Source: JBGSUZ01 sp963677505 (GTDB taxonomy: Bacteria; Bacillota; Clostridia; Peptostreptococcales; Acidaminobacteraceae). From it: 64,000 bases of DNA. The stretch lies in NCBI GenBank assembly GCA_963677505.2, contig CAXXWB010000004.1:1-64000 (forward strand). Direction: 5' to 3'. Shown here one piece after another: positions 26,597 through 35,138 of this stretch. The notes below the pieces were generated by a model that saw nothing but the letters and a program-made list of their open reading frames with translations, was not told the DNA's origin and ran no database searches. Made by a program: the position numbers and the translations under genes. Each line of letters starts with the position of its first letter. Within the stretch, counting starts at the first letter, position 1.

Positions 26597-27047
26597 ATTT
26601 TACTCTCCTATTAATACCTGCTAAGGCCACTTGTTGACTGGCACGGTCTAAGAACTCCGAAAATTGAAGTCTTTCCGCATCTGTCATATCGGCTAACACT
26701 ATTTCAATGAAGTCTTTTTCAATATTTTCAAACCTGCGCTTTAGGACAATCGCTTCTGGCCTCAGTGAGATATAGACACTCCGCTTATCCTCTTTGCATG
26801 CAATCTTCTCAATAAGGCCCATAGCTTCATACTTGACAATCACTTCAGATGCAGAGGATTTAGAAACGCCCCATATATCGACTAAATCTTGAAATTTTAA
26901 TAACTCACCAGATTCAGGTAGGATGTAAAACAAAGAAATATGCGACCTAAGCACGGGTATATGATCCTTTTTAAGCCGCATATTAACATAATCTTCCGCC
27001 AGTTTATTAATTCGATTGATTTTCCCTATTACACATGTTAAAGACAT
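26553..27047 (-). CDS. MarR-family transcriptional regulator
   Basis: The protein is about 164 aa from ATG 27047 (MSLTCVIGKINRINK) with GAGGTG upstream; the open frame extends further but crosses the promoter region. The winged helix has LLKFQDLVDIWGVSKSSASEVIVKYEAMGLI and the wing CKEDKRSVYISL. It is likely the autorepressor of the MarR-nitroreductase pair, since a strong inverted repeat lies 20 bp before its start. Confidence 0.85.
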   Translation of the reverse strand: MSLTCVIGKINRINKLAEDYVNMRLKKDHIPVLRSHISLFYILPESGELLKFQDLVDIWGVSKSSASEVIVKYEAMGLIEKIACKEDKRSVYISLRPEAIVLKRRFENIEKDFIEIVLADMTDAERLQFSEFLDRASQQVALAGINRRVKYELSDSKHFGKKID

Positions 27048-27066
27048 AGTCACCTCAATTAAATAG

Positions 27067-27086
27067 TTTGTTCGCTCACGAACAAA
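27067..27086. promoter_or_regulatory. Inverted repeat TTTGTTCG-N4-CGAACAAA, probable MarR operator
   Basis: Perfect 8-bp arms with a 4-bp spacer lie directly upstream of the MarR start. This is the typical size and place of a MarR dimer site. Confidence 0.6.
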
Positions 27087-27171
27087 TATAGCAGAGCTCG
27101 TAAACTCTGTCAAGGGCATTTCTTAGTCTGGATAAAAATATCATTCTAGCAATGACTTATCACCCTTTATG

Positions 27172-27396
27172 TTAGACGCCCACTGAGCAATCCGCTGGAT
27201 TCGCCGCGCCAAGTTGTAAATGACCATTGCCAAAATCCAATTCCCCATGTGCAATTATTTTATTGCCATTGCCATCAGGATATTCCGTAATGGATGTAAA
27301 TCCCTTGGGTGTTCCATTCTTCGTATATTTGCCTGTTACGCCTGTCTGATTATCTGGTACTTCTGTATTTTCGCCAGTTACGACATTATTTTTCAT
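27172..27396 (-). CDS. Small hypothetical protein (74 aa)
   Basis: The ATG start has AAGGGGTG 6 nt upstream. The sequence is polar and Gly/Asn/Thr rich (VPDNQTGVTGKYTKNGTPKG; GELDFGNGHLQLG), without signal peptide or membrane helix. It follows the DJ-1-like gene by 11 nt, so it is probably the second gene of that unit. No family recognised; it could also be the head of a truncated longer protein. Confidence 0.5.
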   Translation of the reverse strand: MKNNVVTGENTEVPDNQTGVTGKYTKNGTPKGFTSITEYPDGNGNKIIAHGELDFGNGHLQLGAANPADCSVGV

Positions 27397-27407
27397 ATTT
27401 ACACCCC

Positions 27408-28034
27408 TTATTGGATTGCATTCATCAACTCGAAGAAATATTTAGAGTCCTGAGTCTTATTGAGCTGATACCATGCCTCTAATGTTTTTGAAGAAAATAC
27501 GTCCAGAGCTTTTAAAACCTGTACAGCAAATTCTAAGGGCGCTATGCCAGATGCAGTAATTAATTTCCCATCTGTCACAGCGTCTTCCATTTTGTAATGG
27601 TGTTCTCCTGTGTAAGTCGGGCAAATCATTTTAAGATACTCCAAATCATTGCTTGTATGCTCCCGTGAATTCAGTAAGCCCATATTGGCAAGTCCCATTG
27701 TAGCTCCGCAAATAGCTGCAACCAATATGCCTTCTTCTATGCACCTCTCAGCTATTTTTAAGATGGGTTGGTGAATGGTTTCCATCCATGTATTGCCGCC
27801 AGGTAAAATCAATGCATCTGTGCTTTTAATATGACATTCATCTAGTTTGATGTCAGGCAATATTTTCAACCCACCCATTGTCGTTACTGGATTCTTTTCA
27901 ATTCCCACAGTCACTATTTTACTCGGCACTAAACCCTTTTTATAATATCTTCCCGAGTTTATCTCAGCTGTTAAGTAACCGATTTCCCAGTCGGCCATGG
28001 TGTCAAATACATAAATGTATACGGTATTATTCAT
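27408..28034 (-). CDS. DJ-1/PfpI family protein (glutamine amidotransferase-like)
   Basis: The protein is about 208 aa from ATG 28034 (MNNTVYIYVFDTMADWE) with AAGGAG 9 nt upstream. The nucleophile elbow reads VAAICGATMGLANMG with the catalytic-type Cys, and the fold has ALILPGGNTWM before it. It resembles the Clostridial type-1 glutamine amidotransferase-like DJ-1/PfpI members (YoaZ/YdeA-like). Function is probably stress-related or a hydrolase; the substrate is unknown. Confidence 0.85.
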   Translation of the reverse strand: MNNTVYIYVFDTMADWEIGYLTAEINSGRYYKKGLVPSKIVTVGIEKNPVTTMGGLKILPDIKLDECHIKSTDALILPGGNTWMETIHQPILKIAERCIEEGILVAAICGATMGLANMGLLNSREHTSNDLEYLKMICPTYTGEHHYKMEDAVTDGKLITASGIAPLEFAVQVLKALDVFSSKTLEAWYQLNKTQDSKYFFELMNAIQ

Positions 28035-28108
28035 TTGCAATATCTCCTTAATCTATTTATTCATCAAGTGGCGCTTCCCTCTTTAATCAACTACTACCCT
28101 CATTATAA

Positions 28109-28145
28109 AACAACTTCACTGACATCTGCTGTCAGTGAAGTTGTT
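28109..28145. terminator. Strong hairpin terminator
   Basis: AACAACTTCACTGACA and TGTCAGTGAAGTTGTT form a 16-bp perfect stem with a 5-nt loop, followed on the minus strand by TTTTATA. It begins inside the stop codon of the WYL regulator. Confidence 0.85.
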
Positions 28146-29106
28146 AAAGTCGATAATATTCCATTAATTCCGTAGCAATCGCAACAAGTCTTTCTTTCAA
28201 ACTCAGTGGTTCCATTATTTGAATGGCTTTCCCATAGGATAGAAGAAAATAGGGAATATAGATCTCCATTGATTGTTCATCCAATAAAAAGATGGCTCGA
28301 TGCGTTGTTCGCTCTTTCAGATGATGCCCTAAAAACCAATGCTGGCATATTTCATCAAGCACCTCGGCCCTGCCTTCAATTATTAAAGAAATTAACCCCT
28401 CCTTACCCACTAAATCAGGTAACAGGTTTTTCGTGAAAAATTTGCCTGCCGAAAAAGCTTTTGGCCGCTTAAAAATCTCCTCAGTCCTCTCAATATTCAA
28501 AATACGTTCAACCCGAAAACTCCGTATTTCATTTCTTAAGTGGCAAAATCCAACTGTATACCATTTGTTGTTCCAGTAAACCATTCCATAGGGGTCTATC
28601 ACCCTCCGTTTGGACTTTTCATCACGGCCTGTTCGGTAGTCAATTTCTACTGACAACTCATTTTCGACTGCGCGTTCTAGTTCAACCAATATTGGCTGAA
28701 CGGAAGGATCTGCCACGGGTTTTACAACTTCAAATCCAGATGCGTAGTGGTTGAGTATACTCTCCTGTTCCTCATTGGAATATATCTTCAACTTTGATGT
28801 CCCACGGTCTAATGCCGCGCTCAAAGGGTGCCCCGCTTCTTTTGCAAAGGCCGCAGCATGGAGGAGTGCCTTTTTTTCTTCCATATCAAACAGAAGCGGG
28901 GCTTTGATAAAATTATTTAGCAGGCTATACCCGCCATTATGACCTGAATCGGATATGATAGGCACGCCACTGGCACAGAGTGCATCAATATACCGATAAA
29001 CGGTTCTTATATTTATTTCCAGTTTTTCAGAAATCTGTTTCCCTGTCACTTTTCCACCTGAACTTAGCATCCACAGAATTGCCAGCATATTATCGTTTTT
29101 TGCCAT
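28144..29106 (-). CDS. YafY-type HTH/WYL transcriptional regulator
   Basis: This 320-aa protein has an HTH_11 N-terminus (VTGKQISEKLEINIRTVYRYIDAL), a WYL core (about 135-215; DPYGMVYWNNKWYTVGFCHLR, FRVERILNI) and a C-terminal WCX extension (IYIPYFLLSYGKAIQIMEP). It stands alone with its own terminator, upstream of the DJ-1-like gene. Target unknown. Confidence 0.9.
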   Translation of the reverse strand: MAKNDNMLAILWMLSSGGKVTGKQISEKLEINIRTVYRYIDALCASGVPIISDSGHNGGYSLLNNFIKAPLLFDMEEKKALLHAAAFAKEAGHPLSAALDRGTSKLKIYSNEEQESILNHYASGFEVVKPVADPSVQPILVELERAVENELSVEIDYRTGRDEKSKRRVIDPYGMVYWNNKWYTVGFCHLRNEIRSFRVERILNIERTEEIFKRPKAFSAGKFFTKNLLPDLVGKEGLISLIIEGRAEVLDEICQHWFLGHHLKERTTHRAIFLLDEQSMEIYIPYFLLSYGKAIQIMEPLSLKERLVAIATELMEYYRL

Positions 29107-29158
29107 CCTGTGCCCCCTTTCTTATACAAAACTCATAAATTCAATATTTAAAGGTCTT

Positions 29159-29809
29159 TCATATGAATTGAATTTTCCAAGCAGTATATGAGTTGATAAA
29201 AGCTTGCACTATAGGCTGTTTTGAATTCAAAGGTTTATAGTCTATCCCTGATAAACGAATGGCTTCTAATTGAAGTCTGCACAATTTAGTCATGGGATAC
29301 AATCCAAAGGCAAGGGTGAACTGAGCAGTAATAAAATCTCTAATGCTACCGTTATCTGCACTTGGATAAAGCTGTGCTACCAAATCAATTAACAACTCTT
29401 GTGTGACTAATACTTCTTTTTTAAATTCAGACAACGCTTTAACCGAAACATTTTTCTCAATAAGGGTAAAGAGAATAGCAAATAGATCTAAAAATCTTTC
29501 ATGTTCTATTAAAGCCGCTGTCCAAATTTCAGTAATTTCATAGAGTGAGTAACACTTATTCAGCCTAAATGATTTCAATAACGATGACACAAATAATTTC
29601 ATATCTTCCTTTAAAATCACAAGAAGAATTTCATCCTTTGTTTTAAAATATTTATAAATATTGGGTCTCGTAAACTTCGTATGCTCTGAAATAGTGCTAA
29701 AATTTAAACCCTCATAGCCTCCTAAATTATAGATAGAAGAAGCTGCATCCACTATTTCTTGGATTCGATCTTGAATCTGATCTTTGGATCTTGCCCGTTG
29801 AAAAGCCAT
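29159..29809 (-). CDS. TetR-family transcriptional regulator
   Basis: This 216-aa protein has an N-terminal HTH (YEGLNFSTISEHTKFTRPNIYKYFKTKDEIL), and the C-terminal ligand region is all helical. It is divergent from the flavodoxin-ferredoxin gene, with a short palindrome ACACGGTGT in the shared promoter region. It probably represses itself and the EFR1/oleate hydratase side; that is inferred from position. Confidence 0.88.
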   Translation of the reverse strand: MAFQRARSKDQIQDRIQEIVDAASSIYNLGGYEGLNFSTISEHTKFTRPNIYKYFKTKDEILLVILKEDMKLFVSSLLKSFRLNKCYSLYEITEIWTAALIEHERFLDLFAILFTLIEKNVSVKALSEFKKEVLVTQELLIDLVAQLYPSADNGSIRDFITAQFTLAFGLYPMTKLCRLQLEAIRLSGIDYKPLNSKQPIVQAFINSYTAWKIQFI

Positions 29810-29880
29810 ATTATCTTCTCCCTGTATTATTGAAAGCCATTATTTTTATCATTAGCTTATTATAATTCAAAACAAATCCA

Positions 29881-29930
29881 TTGACAAGAAACACTGCGAA
29901 TGCTATTATTCATTTAAGTTACACGGTGTT
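29881..29930 (+). promoter_or_regulatory. Sigma-A promoter and candidate TetR operator
   Basis: TTGACA (29881-29886), a 17-nt spacer and TATTAT (29904-29909) form a near-perfect sigma-A promoter facing the EFR1 gene. ACACGGTGT (29921-29929), a short palindrome, overlaps the expected transcription start and could be the TetR site. Three GACTTAA-like repeats follow between about 29960 and 30000. Confidence 0.6.
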
Positions 29931-30021
29931 ATTTATTTATTTTAATTGAATTGTCCCTAGAGACTTAATGGATGACTAAAGACTTAACTTATGACTTGAA
30001 GCTTAATTTGGAGGTGTTCTA

Positions 30022-30774
30022 ATGAAGGTATTTTATTTTACATCCACAGGAAATTGTTTAGAAGTTGCAAAAAAAATTGGCGGAGAATTGTATTCCATTC
30101 CTCAAGTCCTTAAGGACGGGCCATTCGAGTTTGAAGACGAACAAATCGGCATTATATTTCCAACTTACTTAGGAAGCACGCCTACGATTGTTGTTGAATT
30201 CATGGAAAAAGTAAAATTAAAAACCAACTACTTCTTTGGCATTTCAACTTATGGCTTAAGCGTAATGGGTGCCCTTGACCATTTTCAAAAGATTGCTAGA
30301 AAGAACGGTTTAGAACCACAGTATTTGAATCAGATTTTAATGGTGGACAATAGCCTCATTCTATTCGATATGAATTCACAAGTAGCCAATATTGGTAAAA
30401 AGAATATCAATGGAGCCATCGACAAAGTTTCACAAGACGTTCAGAACAAAAAAGAAGCCCTGAACACTTCTAATTTTCTAATGAAAAATTTAAGCAATGT
30501 TTTATATCGTTTTCAAGTTCAACGACAAAAATCAAACCATAAACAATTTACAGTGGAAAGCCATTGCACCAGTTGTAAAACCTGCGAAAAGGTTTGTCCT
30601 GTCAATAACATAGTCGTTTCCAAAATTCCTGAGTACAGTGAGCACTGTATCAGTTGCTACGCTTGTGCTCATAATTGCCCTGTTAATGCCATTCGTGTTA
30701 AAGGTGAAAAAAGCAAATCGAGATTTAGAAATAGCACGGTCAGTTTAAGTGAAATCGTGGATGCCAATCGTTAA
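30022..30774 (+). CDS. EFR1-type flavodoxin/4Fe-4S ferredoxin fusion
   Basis: This 250-aa protein has an ATG after TTGGAGG. Residues 1-150 are flavodoxin-like (FYFTSTGNCLEVAKKI, FPTYLGSTP). Residues about 185-232 carry two 4Fe-4S motifs: CTSCKTCEKVCP and CISCYACAHNCP. It should carry low-potential electrons between flavin and iron-sulfur centres in the cytosol. It precedes oleate hydratase, an FAD enzyme that works best with reduced flavin, so it may be its reductant; this is inference. Confidence 0.88.
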   Translation: MKVFYFTSTGNCLEVAKKIGGELYSIPQVLKDGPFEFEDEQIGIIFPTYLGSTPTIVVEFMEKVKLKTNYFFGISTYGLSVMGALDHFQKIARKNGLEPQYLNQILMVDNSLILFDMNSQVANIGKKNINGAIDKVSQDVQNKKEALNTSNFLMKNLSNVLYRFQVQRQKSNHKQFTVESHCTSCKTCEKVCPVNNIVVSKIPEYSEHCISCYACAHNCPVNAIRVKGEKSKSRFRNSTVSLSEIVDANR

Positions 30775-30906
30775 AACTTTTCACAAATCCATCTTTTTGT
30801 TGCAATTTTACTCATTCCATCCAATTTGATAATTGTCCCAACTCAGTAATAGTTTTAAGCTCAACGGGTAGGACAGATTAAATAATCCGTTGGAGGTAAA
30901 CAAAAG

Positions 30907-32610
30907 ATGGTTAACTATGAAAGAATTAAAACGATAAAACCAGAGGGTATCGAAGGTAAAAAGGCCTATTTAATTGGCGGTGGTATTGCATCTCTCGCGG
31001 CGGCAGAATATCTTATCTGCGATGGCCACATGGATGGTAAGAACATTACTATTTTAGAGCAACGAGACCTGTTCGGCGGTTCTATGGATGGTGCTGGAAA
31101 CCCTAAGGATGGCTACATTGCCCTTGGTGGTAGAGAAATGGAAGAACACTATGAATGTATGTGGGATTTATTCGGCAAAGTACCTTCATTAGAAGAACCT
31201 CATCGCAGCGTTTTAGATGAATTTAGAGAATTAAACAAGGCGGATCCTAACTTCTCCAACTGTCGTGTCCTTGCTAACCGTGGTGAGAAGCTTGATTTTT
31301 CATCCCTTGGTCTTGGCGAAAGTCATGTGAAACAACTCACAAGATTATTCCTTGCCACAGAAGAAGCTCTAGGTGCCACAACGGTTGCTCAATACTTCGA
31401 TCCAACCTTTTTAGAAACTGATTTTTATCTCTACTGGAGAAGTATGTTTGCTTTTGAAAACTGGCACAGTCTTGTAGAAATGAAACGCTATATGCATCGT
31501 TTTATTCATTTGATGCCTGGCATGAGTAAAATGGAGGGCTTGGTCTTTACCAAATACAATCAATACGATTCAATGATTCTTCCCCTTAAGGAATTTTTGG
31601 CGTCACAGGGCGTCGTCTTTGAATTAAACACTCAGGTTACTGATTTGGATATGGACATCACTGCAGATAAAAAAACAGTTGTAGGCATTCATGTCACACG
31701 TAGCGGTCATGAGAAAGAGATTATTAAAACCTCAGAAAATGACTTAGTATTCTTTACCAATGGTTCAATGACTGAAAACGCAACCTTAGGTAACATGGAC
31801 ACTGCTCCTGTCCTCAATCGAAACGAAGGCGGTTGCTGGCGTCTATGGAAAAATATCGCTGCAAAAGATCCTTCATTTGGTCGCCCAGAAGTTTTCTGTA
31901 GTGATATTGATAAAACAAAATGGGAATCTTATACCATCACAGCTCAAGGTCCTAAAATGAGAAGCCTCATTGAAAAATTTGCAGAGCGTACAATCGCACC
32001 CCATAAAACCGTTACAGGGGGTATCATCACCATTAAAGATTCCAACTGGTTATTAAGTGTTACGGTGAATAGACAACCTCAATTTAAGAATCAACCTGAT
32101 GATGTAATTGTTCTATGGGCTTATGCCTTATTCCCAGACAATGAAGGTGATTTTATTAAAAAGAAAATGAGCGACTGTTCGGGCCGTGAGTTGTTACAAG
32201 AGCTTTTATATCATTTAGGTATTGATGAAAAAGATATGCCCGATTATATGGAAACTTCCATTGTCATTCCTTCAATGATGCCTTATATTACCAGCCAATT
32301 TATGCCTCGTGTCAAAGGGGATCGACCTGAAGTTGTACCTGCTGGTTGTACCAATCTTGCTTTTTTAGGTCAGTTTGCAGAAATAACAGGTGACTGTGTG
32401 TTTACTGTTGAATATTCTGTTCGCTCTGCAATTATGGCGGTATATACTTTACTAGGTCTTGAAAAAACGCCACCTGAAATTTTCCCAAGCCAATACGATA
32501 TTCGAACTGTCGCCAATGCGACGAAAGCACTTTATAGTGGAAGACCCCTACCTGCTGAATCCATTATCAAAAAACTTTTAAGCAACACCAGTTTAGAAGG
32601 CATCATCTAG
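30907..32610 (+). CDS. ohyA: Oleate hydratase (FAD-dependent)
   Basis: This 567-aa protein has an ATG after GGAGG. The FAD-binding start reads KKAYLIGGGIASLAAAEYLI. The family-specific segment GYIALGGREMEEHYECMWDLF follows, and the C-terminal flavin region has LAFLGQFAEITGDCVFTVEYS. It hydrates the cis-9 double bond of oleic and related acids to 10-hydroxy fatty acids, a detoxification step in anaerobes. Length matches the family (about 560-590 aa). A short stem CAACGG/CCGTTG (30862-30892) ends at its ribosome site and could affect initiation. Confidence 0.95.
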   Translation: MVNYERIKTIKPEGIEGKKAYLIGGGIASLAAAEYLICDGHMDGKNITILEQRDLFGGSMDGAGNPKDGYIALGGREMEEHYECMWDLFGKVPSLEEPHRSVLDEFRELNKADPNFSNCRVLANRGEKLDFSSLGLGESHVKQLTRLFLATEEALGATTVAQYFDPTFLETDFYLYWRSMFAFENWHSLVEMKRYMHRFIHLMPGMSKMEGLVFTKYNQYDSMILPLKEFLASQGVVFELNTQVTDLDMDITADKKTVVGIHVTRSGHEKEIIKTSENDLVFFTNGSMTENATLGNMDTAPVLNRNEGGCWRLWKNIAAKDPSFGRPEVFCSDIDKTKWESYTITAQGPKMRSLIEKFAERTIAPHKTVTGGIITIKDSNWLLSVTVNRQPQFKNQPDDVIVLWAYALFPDNEGDFIKKKMSDCSGRELLQELLYHLGIDEKDMPDYMETSIVIPSMMPYITSQFMPRVKGDRPEVVPAGCTNLAFLGQFAEITGDCVFTVEYSVRSAIMAVYTLLGLEKTPPEIFPSQYDIRTVANATKALYSGRPLPAESIIKKLLSNTSLEGII

Positions 32611-32625
32611 ATGAGTAAAATATAA

Positions 32626-32671
32626 AAAGCTATGAAAGTTAAGTTTAAGACGGCTTAACTTTCATAGCTTT
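32626..32671. terminator. Bidirectional terminator after oleate hydratase
   Basis: AAAGCTATGAAAGTTAAG pairs with CTTAACTTTCATAGCTTT in an 18-bp stem with a 10-nt loop. A- and T-rich flanks suit both strands, as it lies between convergent genes. Confidence 0.85.
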
Positions 32672-32737
32672 ATTTTTTATGGAACTCATTCTATTTTTAG
32701 TGCCTATAGGTCTTAATCTTCAAAATAGCCAATGGTC

Positions 32738-33295
32738 CTATGGTCTTGCTGAGTGACATAGGACTTTATAAGTATCTCCTCCGATTAATTGTGTCAAATG
32801 ACCTATAATAGACTCTGGATTTTCAACCATATTGGTTCTAATCCATTCAAGCAACAAGCCTACGAGAGCCACTTTATAAAAATTAACCACGAATTCTTTT
32901 ATGTCCTCAGACACTTCAACGTTTAAAGTAATTTCATTCACCACATTTAGAACCAAGGTGTACACCGCAGCATATAGGTGCTTTTCCAATTTATCTCGTC
33001 CTATGGAATGATAGGTGTTCATCACCATTTTTTTATTGTCACTTAAATAGTAAAATATGCTTAAAAACCCGTCTCGCCATGTCTCATAGGTTTTATTATC
33101 TCCCATGGCATTGGCCACTTCAATTTTATAAATCCACTCTAAAAGTGCGTAAATGTCTTGAAAATGATAATAGAAGGTTCGCCGATTAACTTCGCAATCT
33201 TTGACAATATCATTGATTGTAATTTTGTCCAGTGGCGTCACAGTCATTATTTTTTTTAAGGATTCTGCTAAAGCTTTCTTTGTAATGTTTGACAT
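32738..33295 (-). CDS. TetR-family regulator (DhaS-like)
   Basis: This 185-aa protein has an HTH (ITINDIVKDCEVNRRTFYYHFQDIYALLEWIY) that matches the DhaS-like TetR branch, which often has TetR_C_8-type C-termini. The start ATG has GGAGACACAG upstream. It stands next to the ABC remnant and may once have controlled that transporter. Confidence 0.88.
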   Translation of the reverse strand: MSNITKKALAESLKKIMTVTPLDKITINDIVKDCEVNRRTFYYHFQDIYALLEWIYKIEVANAMGDNKTYETWRDGFLSIFYYLSDNKKMVMNTYHSIGRDKLEKHLYAAVYTLVLNVVNEITLNVEVSEDIKEFVVNFYKVALVGLLLEWIRTNMVENPESIIGHLTQLIGGDTYKVLCHSARP

Positions 33296-33338
33296 TTTCT
33301 GTGTCTCCTTAATAATGATGATATCCGCTTCTATTATA

Positions 33339-33801
33339 TCAATATTTCCAATCTATTATAGCCCTTTCCTTTCTAAATTGTTTAGCAGAGTACCAAAATA
33401 GTACTAACGCTAGGAGTGCCATAATGGTTATAAAAAATAAATATTCATGTAGTGCAAATTGATTCTTACTTTTTAAATAGCCGATCATGGCAATATGCAC
33501 CGGAAAAGACATGGCACCTGTTAATGCATATACAATTTTTATTTCTCGTATTTTTTCCGCAATCCAAAACGATATTGAAACCGACATACAGGAAAGCAAG
33601 GGACAGATTATGAAAAGTATAGCGATATTACGCCCTGGTCTGGAGATATAAGGCCCATGAGCATTCGTAAAAGCGTTGTTTTTCCTGCCCCATTGGGACC
33701 CCTACTAACCCAACCGATTCTCCAGTCTCAACATGAAGGTCCATATTCTCAACAGCGGTTTGTCCATGATACGCTTTACTCACTTGAGTTACCTTAATCA
33801 T
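33339..33801 (-). pseudogene. ABC transporter remnant: ATPase N-terminus joined to permease C-terminus
   Basis: ATG 33801 starts an ABC ATPase (IKVTQVSKAYHGQTAVENM). At 33699-33702 a C4 run is one base short (or two long) relative to the frame that gives GPNGAGKTTL, the Walker A motif. That second frame continues to LISPDQG and then stops making sense. From 33599 a membrane frame of 86 codons runs to 33339 (SKNQFALHEYLFFITIMALLALVLFWYS), like the last helices of an ABC-2 permease. A large internal deletion has removed the rest of the ATPase and most of the permease. Confidence 0.7.
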
Positions 33802-34123
33802 TTTTTGGTGCCCCTAATTTTTTTTCGACCAATACAACGGACATTACAAGACCAATGAGCAAAACCGCCAATTGAATCCACATAATAGTAACCGAATAAC
33901 TTGAAGCTGTTAGTAAGCTAATGCCCAGCATAATAAGCGTCAATATACCTGTATATATGCCAAACCAATGGTTAGCAGTTTCCCATGCCTGCTCTGATGC
34001 CATAGATTTTTTTGTTCTATAGCCTAAAATAGCATTCATATTATTTTTGGCTATAGTTAGTGACGAAATAGACATCACAGCAATCACTAGGCTCATACAA
34101 ATCATAATTGCAAACTCTATCAT
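33794..34123 (-). CDS. SdpI-like membrane protein
   Basis: The protein is about 109 aa from ATG 34123 (MIEFAIMICMSLVI) with GGAGG 8 nt upstream. Three hydrophobic helices and the segment NAILGYRTKKSMASEQAWETANHWFG match the SdpI/YhfL C-terminal family, whose best-known member gives immunity to the SdpC toxin. No toxin gene was seen nearby. It overlaps the ABC ATPase start by 8 nt, so the two formed one operon. Confidence 0.8.
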   Translation of the reverse strand: MIEFAIMICMSLVIAVMSISSLTIAKNNMNAILGYRTKKSMASEQAWETANHWFGIYTGILTLIMLGISLLTASSYSVTIMWIQLAVLLIGLVMSVVLVEKKLGAPKND

Positions 34124-34183
34124 ATTTAATACCTCCAATTAAGTTGTTGTATACCCGCTATATCCTAGTTAATTTTCTATACC

Positions 34184-35116
34184 CTATACCCTAGCCCACT
34201 GAACAATCTCTTTTATATCTTCTGGCGTCGTTCTACAACAGCCACCGATAATCGTCGCCCCTTTTGCAAACCATTGTTTTGCGCTGTCGCCATAAGATAA
34301 ATTTGAACAGCAACCATGCCAGGTTTTTGTAGTAGCATCGTATTGCTCACCAGAATTTGGATACACAATAATTGGTTTATCTGTACCCTTTCGTATTTCA
34401 TCCACTAGGGAACTCACATGTTCTAAAGCAGTGCAGTTCACCCCAATCGCGGCAACATGGCTAAAACCATCTAGCAGTTTAGCACAATCTTCAATCCGCT
34501 CTCCGCTGTTGATATGCTTGCCGTCTTTAGCGCTAAAGCTGATCCAACCATAAGTCTCTGGCGTCTCCTCTAGAAGGGTTGCTATAGCTTTCGCCTCTGA
34601 AAGACATGGAATCGTTTCACAGGCCATAATATCTGGCTTTGTTTGCGCCAAAGTATTGAATCTTTTTTTATGAAAATCATATAGCCCCTGTTCGTCTAGG
34701 TCATAATTACCACGATACTCAGAGCCATCTGCCAAATAGGCCCCATAAGGTCCTACAGACGCCGCTACAAGGGGTTTAGGCCGACTTTCTGTTTGGTTGA
34801 CTGCCCAGAACGCATCCCGAACTTGCTTTGCAATTTCTACAGATAGCTTAATTAAGTCCCCTGCTTGCTCTTCTGAAAGTCCTCTTTTCATAAACCCTTC
34901 ATAGGTTGCCTGATAACTGGCTGTTATCGCACAATCTGCCCCTGCCTCAAAATAGGACCTATGTACTTCCCCAATAAGCTCAGGATTCTCCATTAAAACC
35001 TTCGCAGACCATAAAGAATCGTTTAAGTCACAACCCTTACGTTCTAATTCCGTCGAAAAAGCACCATCTAAAATTAATATTTTATGTTCTTTTATGATAC
35101 GAGTAATTGGATTCAT
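34184..35116 (-). CDS. mmuM: Homocysteine S-methyltransferase
   Basis: The protein is about 310 aa from ATG 35116 (MNPITRIIKEHKILILDGAF) with GAGGAG upstream; the open frame before it overlaps the permease. Zn-thiolate motifs are present: GVNCTAL and IIGGCCRTTP. It transfers a methyl group, usually from S-methylmethionine, to homocysteine to give methionine. It sits behind an APC permease and both are downstream of a SAM-I riboswitch, as in mmuP-mmuM pairs. Confidence 0.92.
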   Translation of the reverse strand: MNPITRIIKEHKILILDGAFSTELERKGCDLNDSLWSAKVLMENPELIGEVHRSYFEAGADCAITASYQATYEGFMKRGLSEEQAGDLIKLSVEIAKQVRDAFWAVNQTESRPKPLVAASVGPYGAYLADGSEYRGNYDLDEQGLYDFHKKRFNTLAQTKPDIMACETIPCLSEAKAIATLLEETPETYGWISFSAKDGKHINSGERIEDCAKLLDGFSHVAAIGVNCTALEHVSSLVDEIRKGTDKPIIVYPNSGEQYDATTKTWHGCCSNLSYGDSAKQWFAKGATIIGGCCRTTPEDIKEIVQWARV

Positions 35117-35138
35117 ATATCGTCTCCTCTTTCCATAT

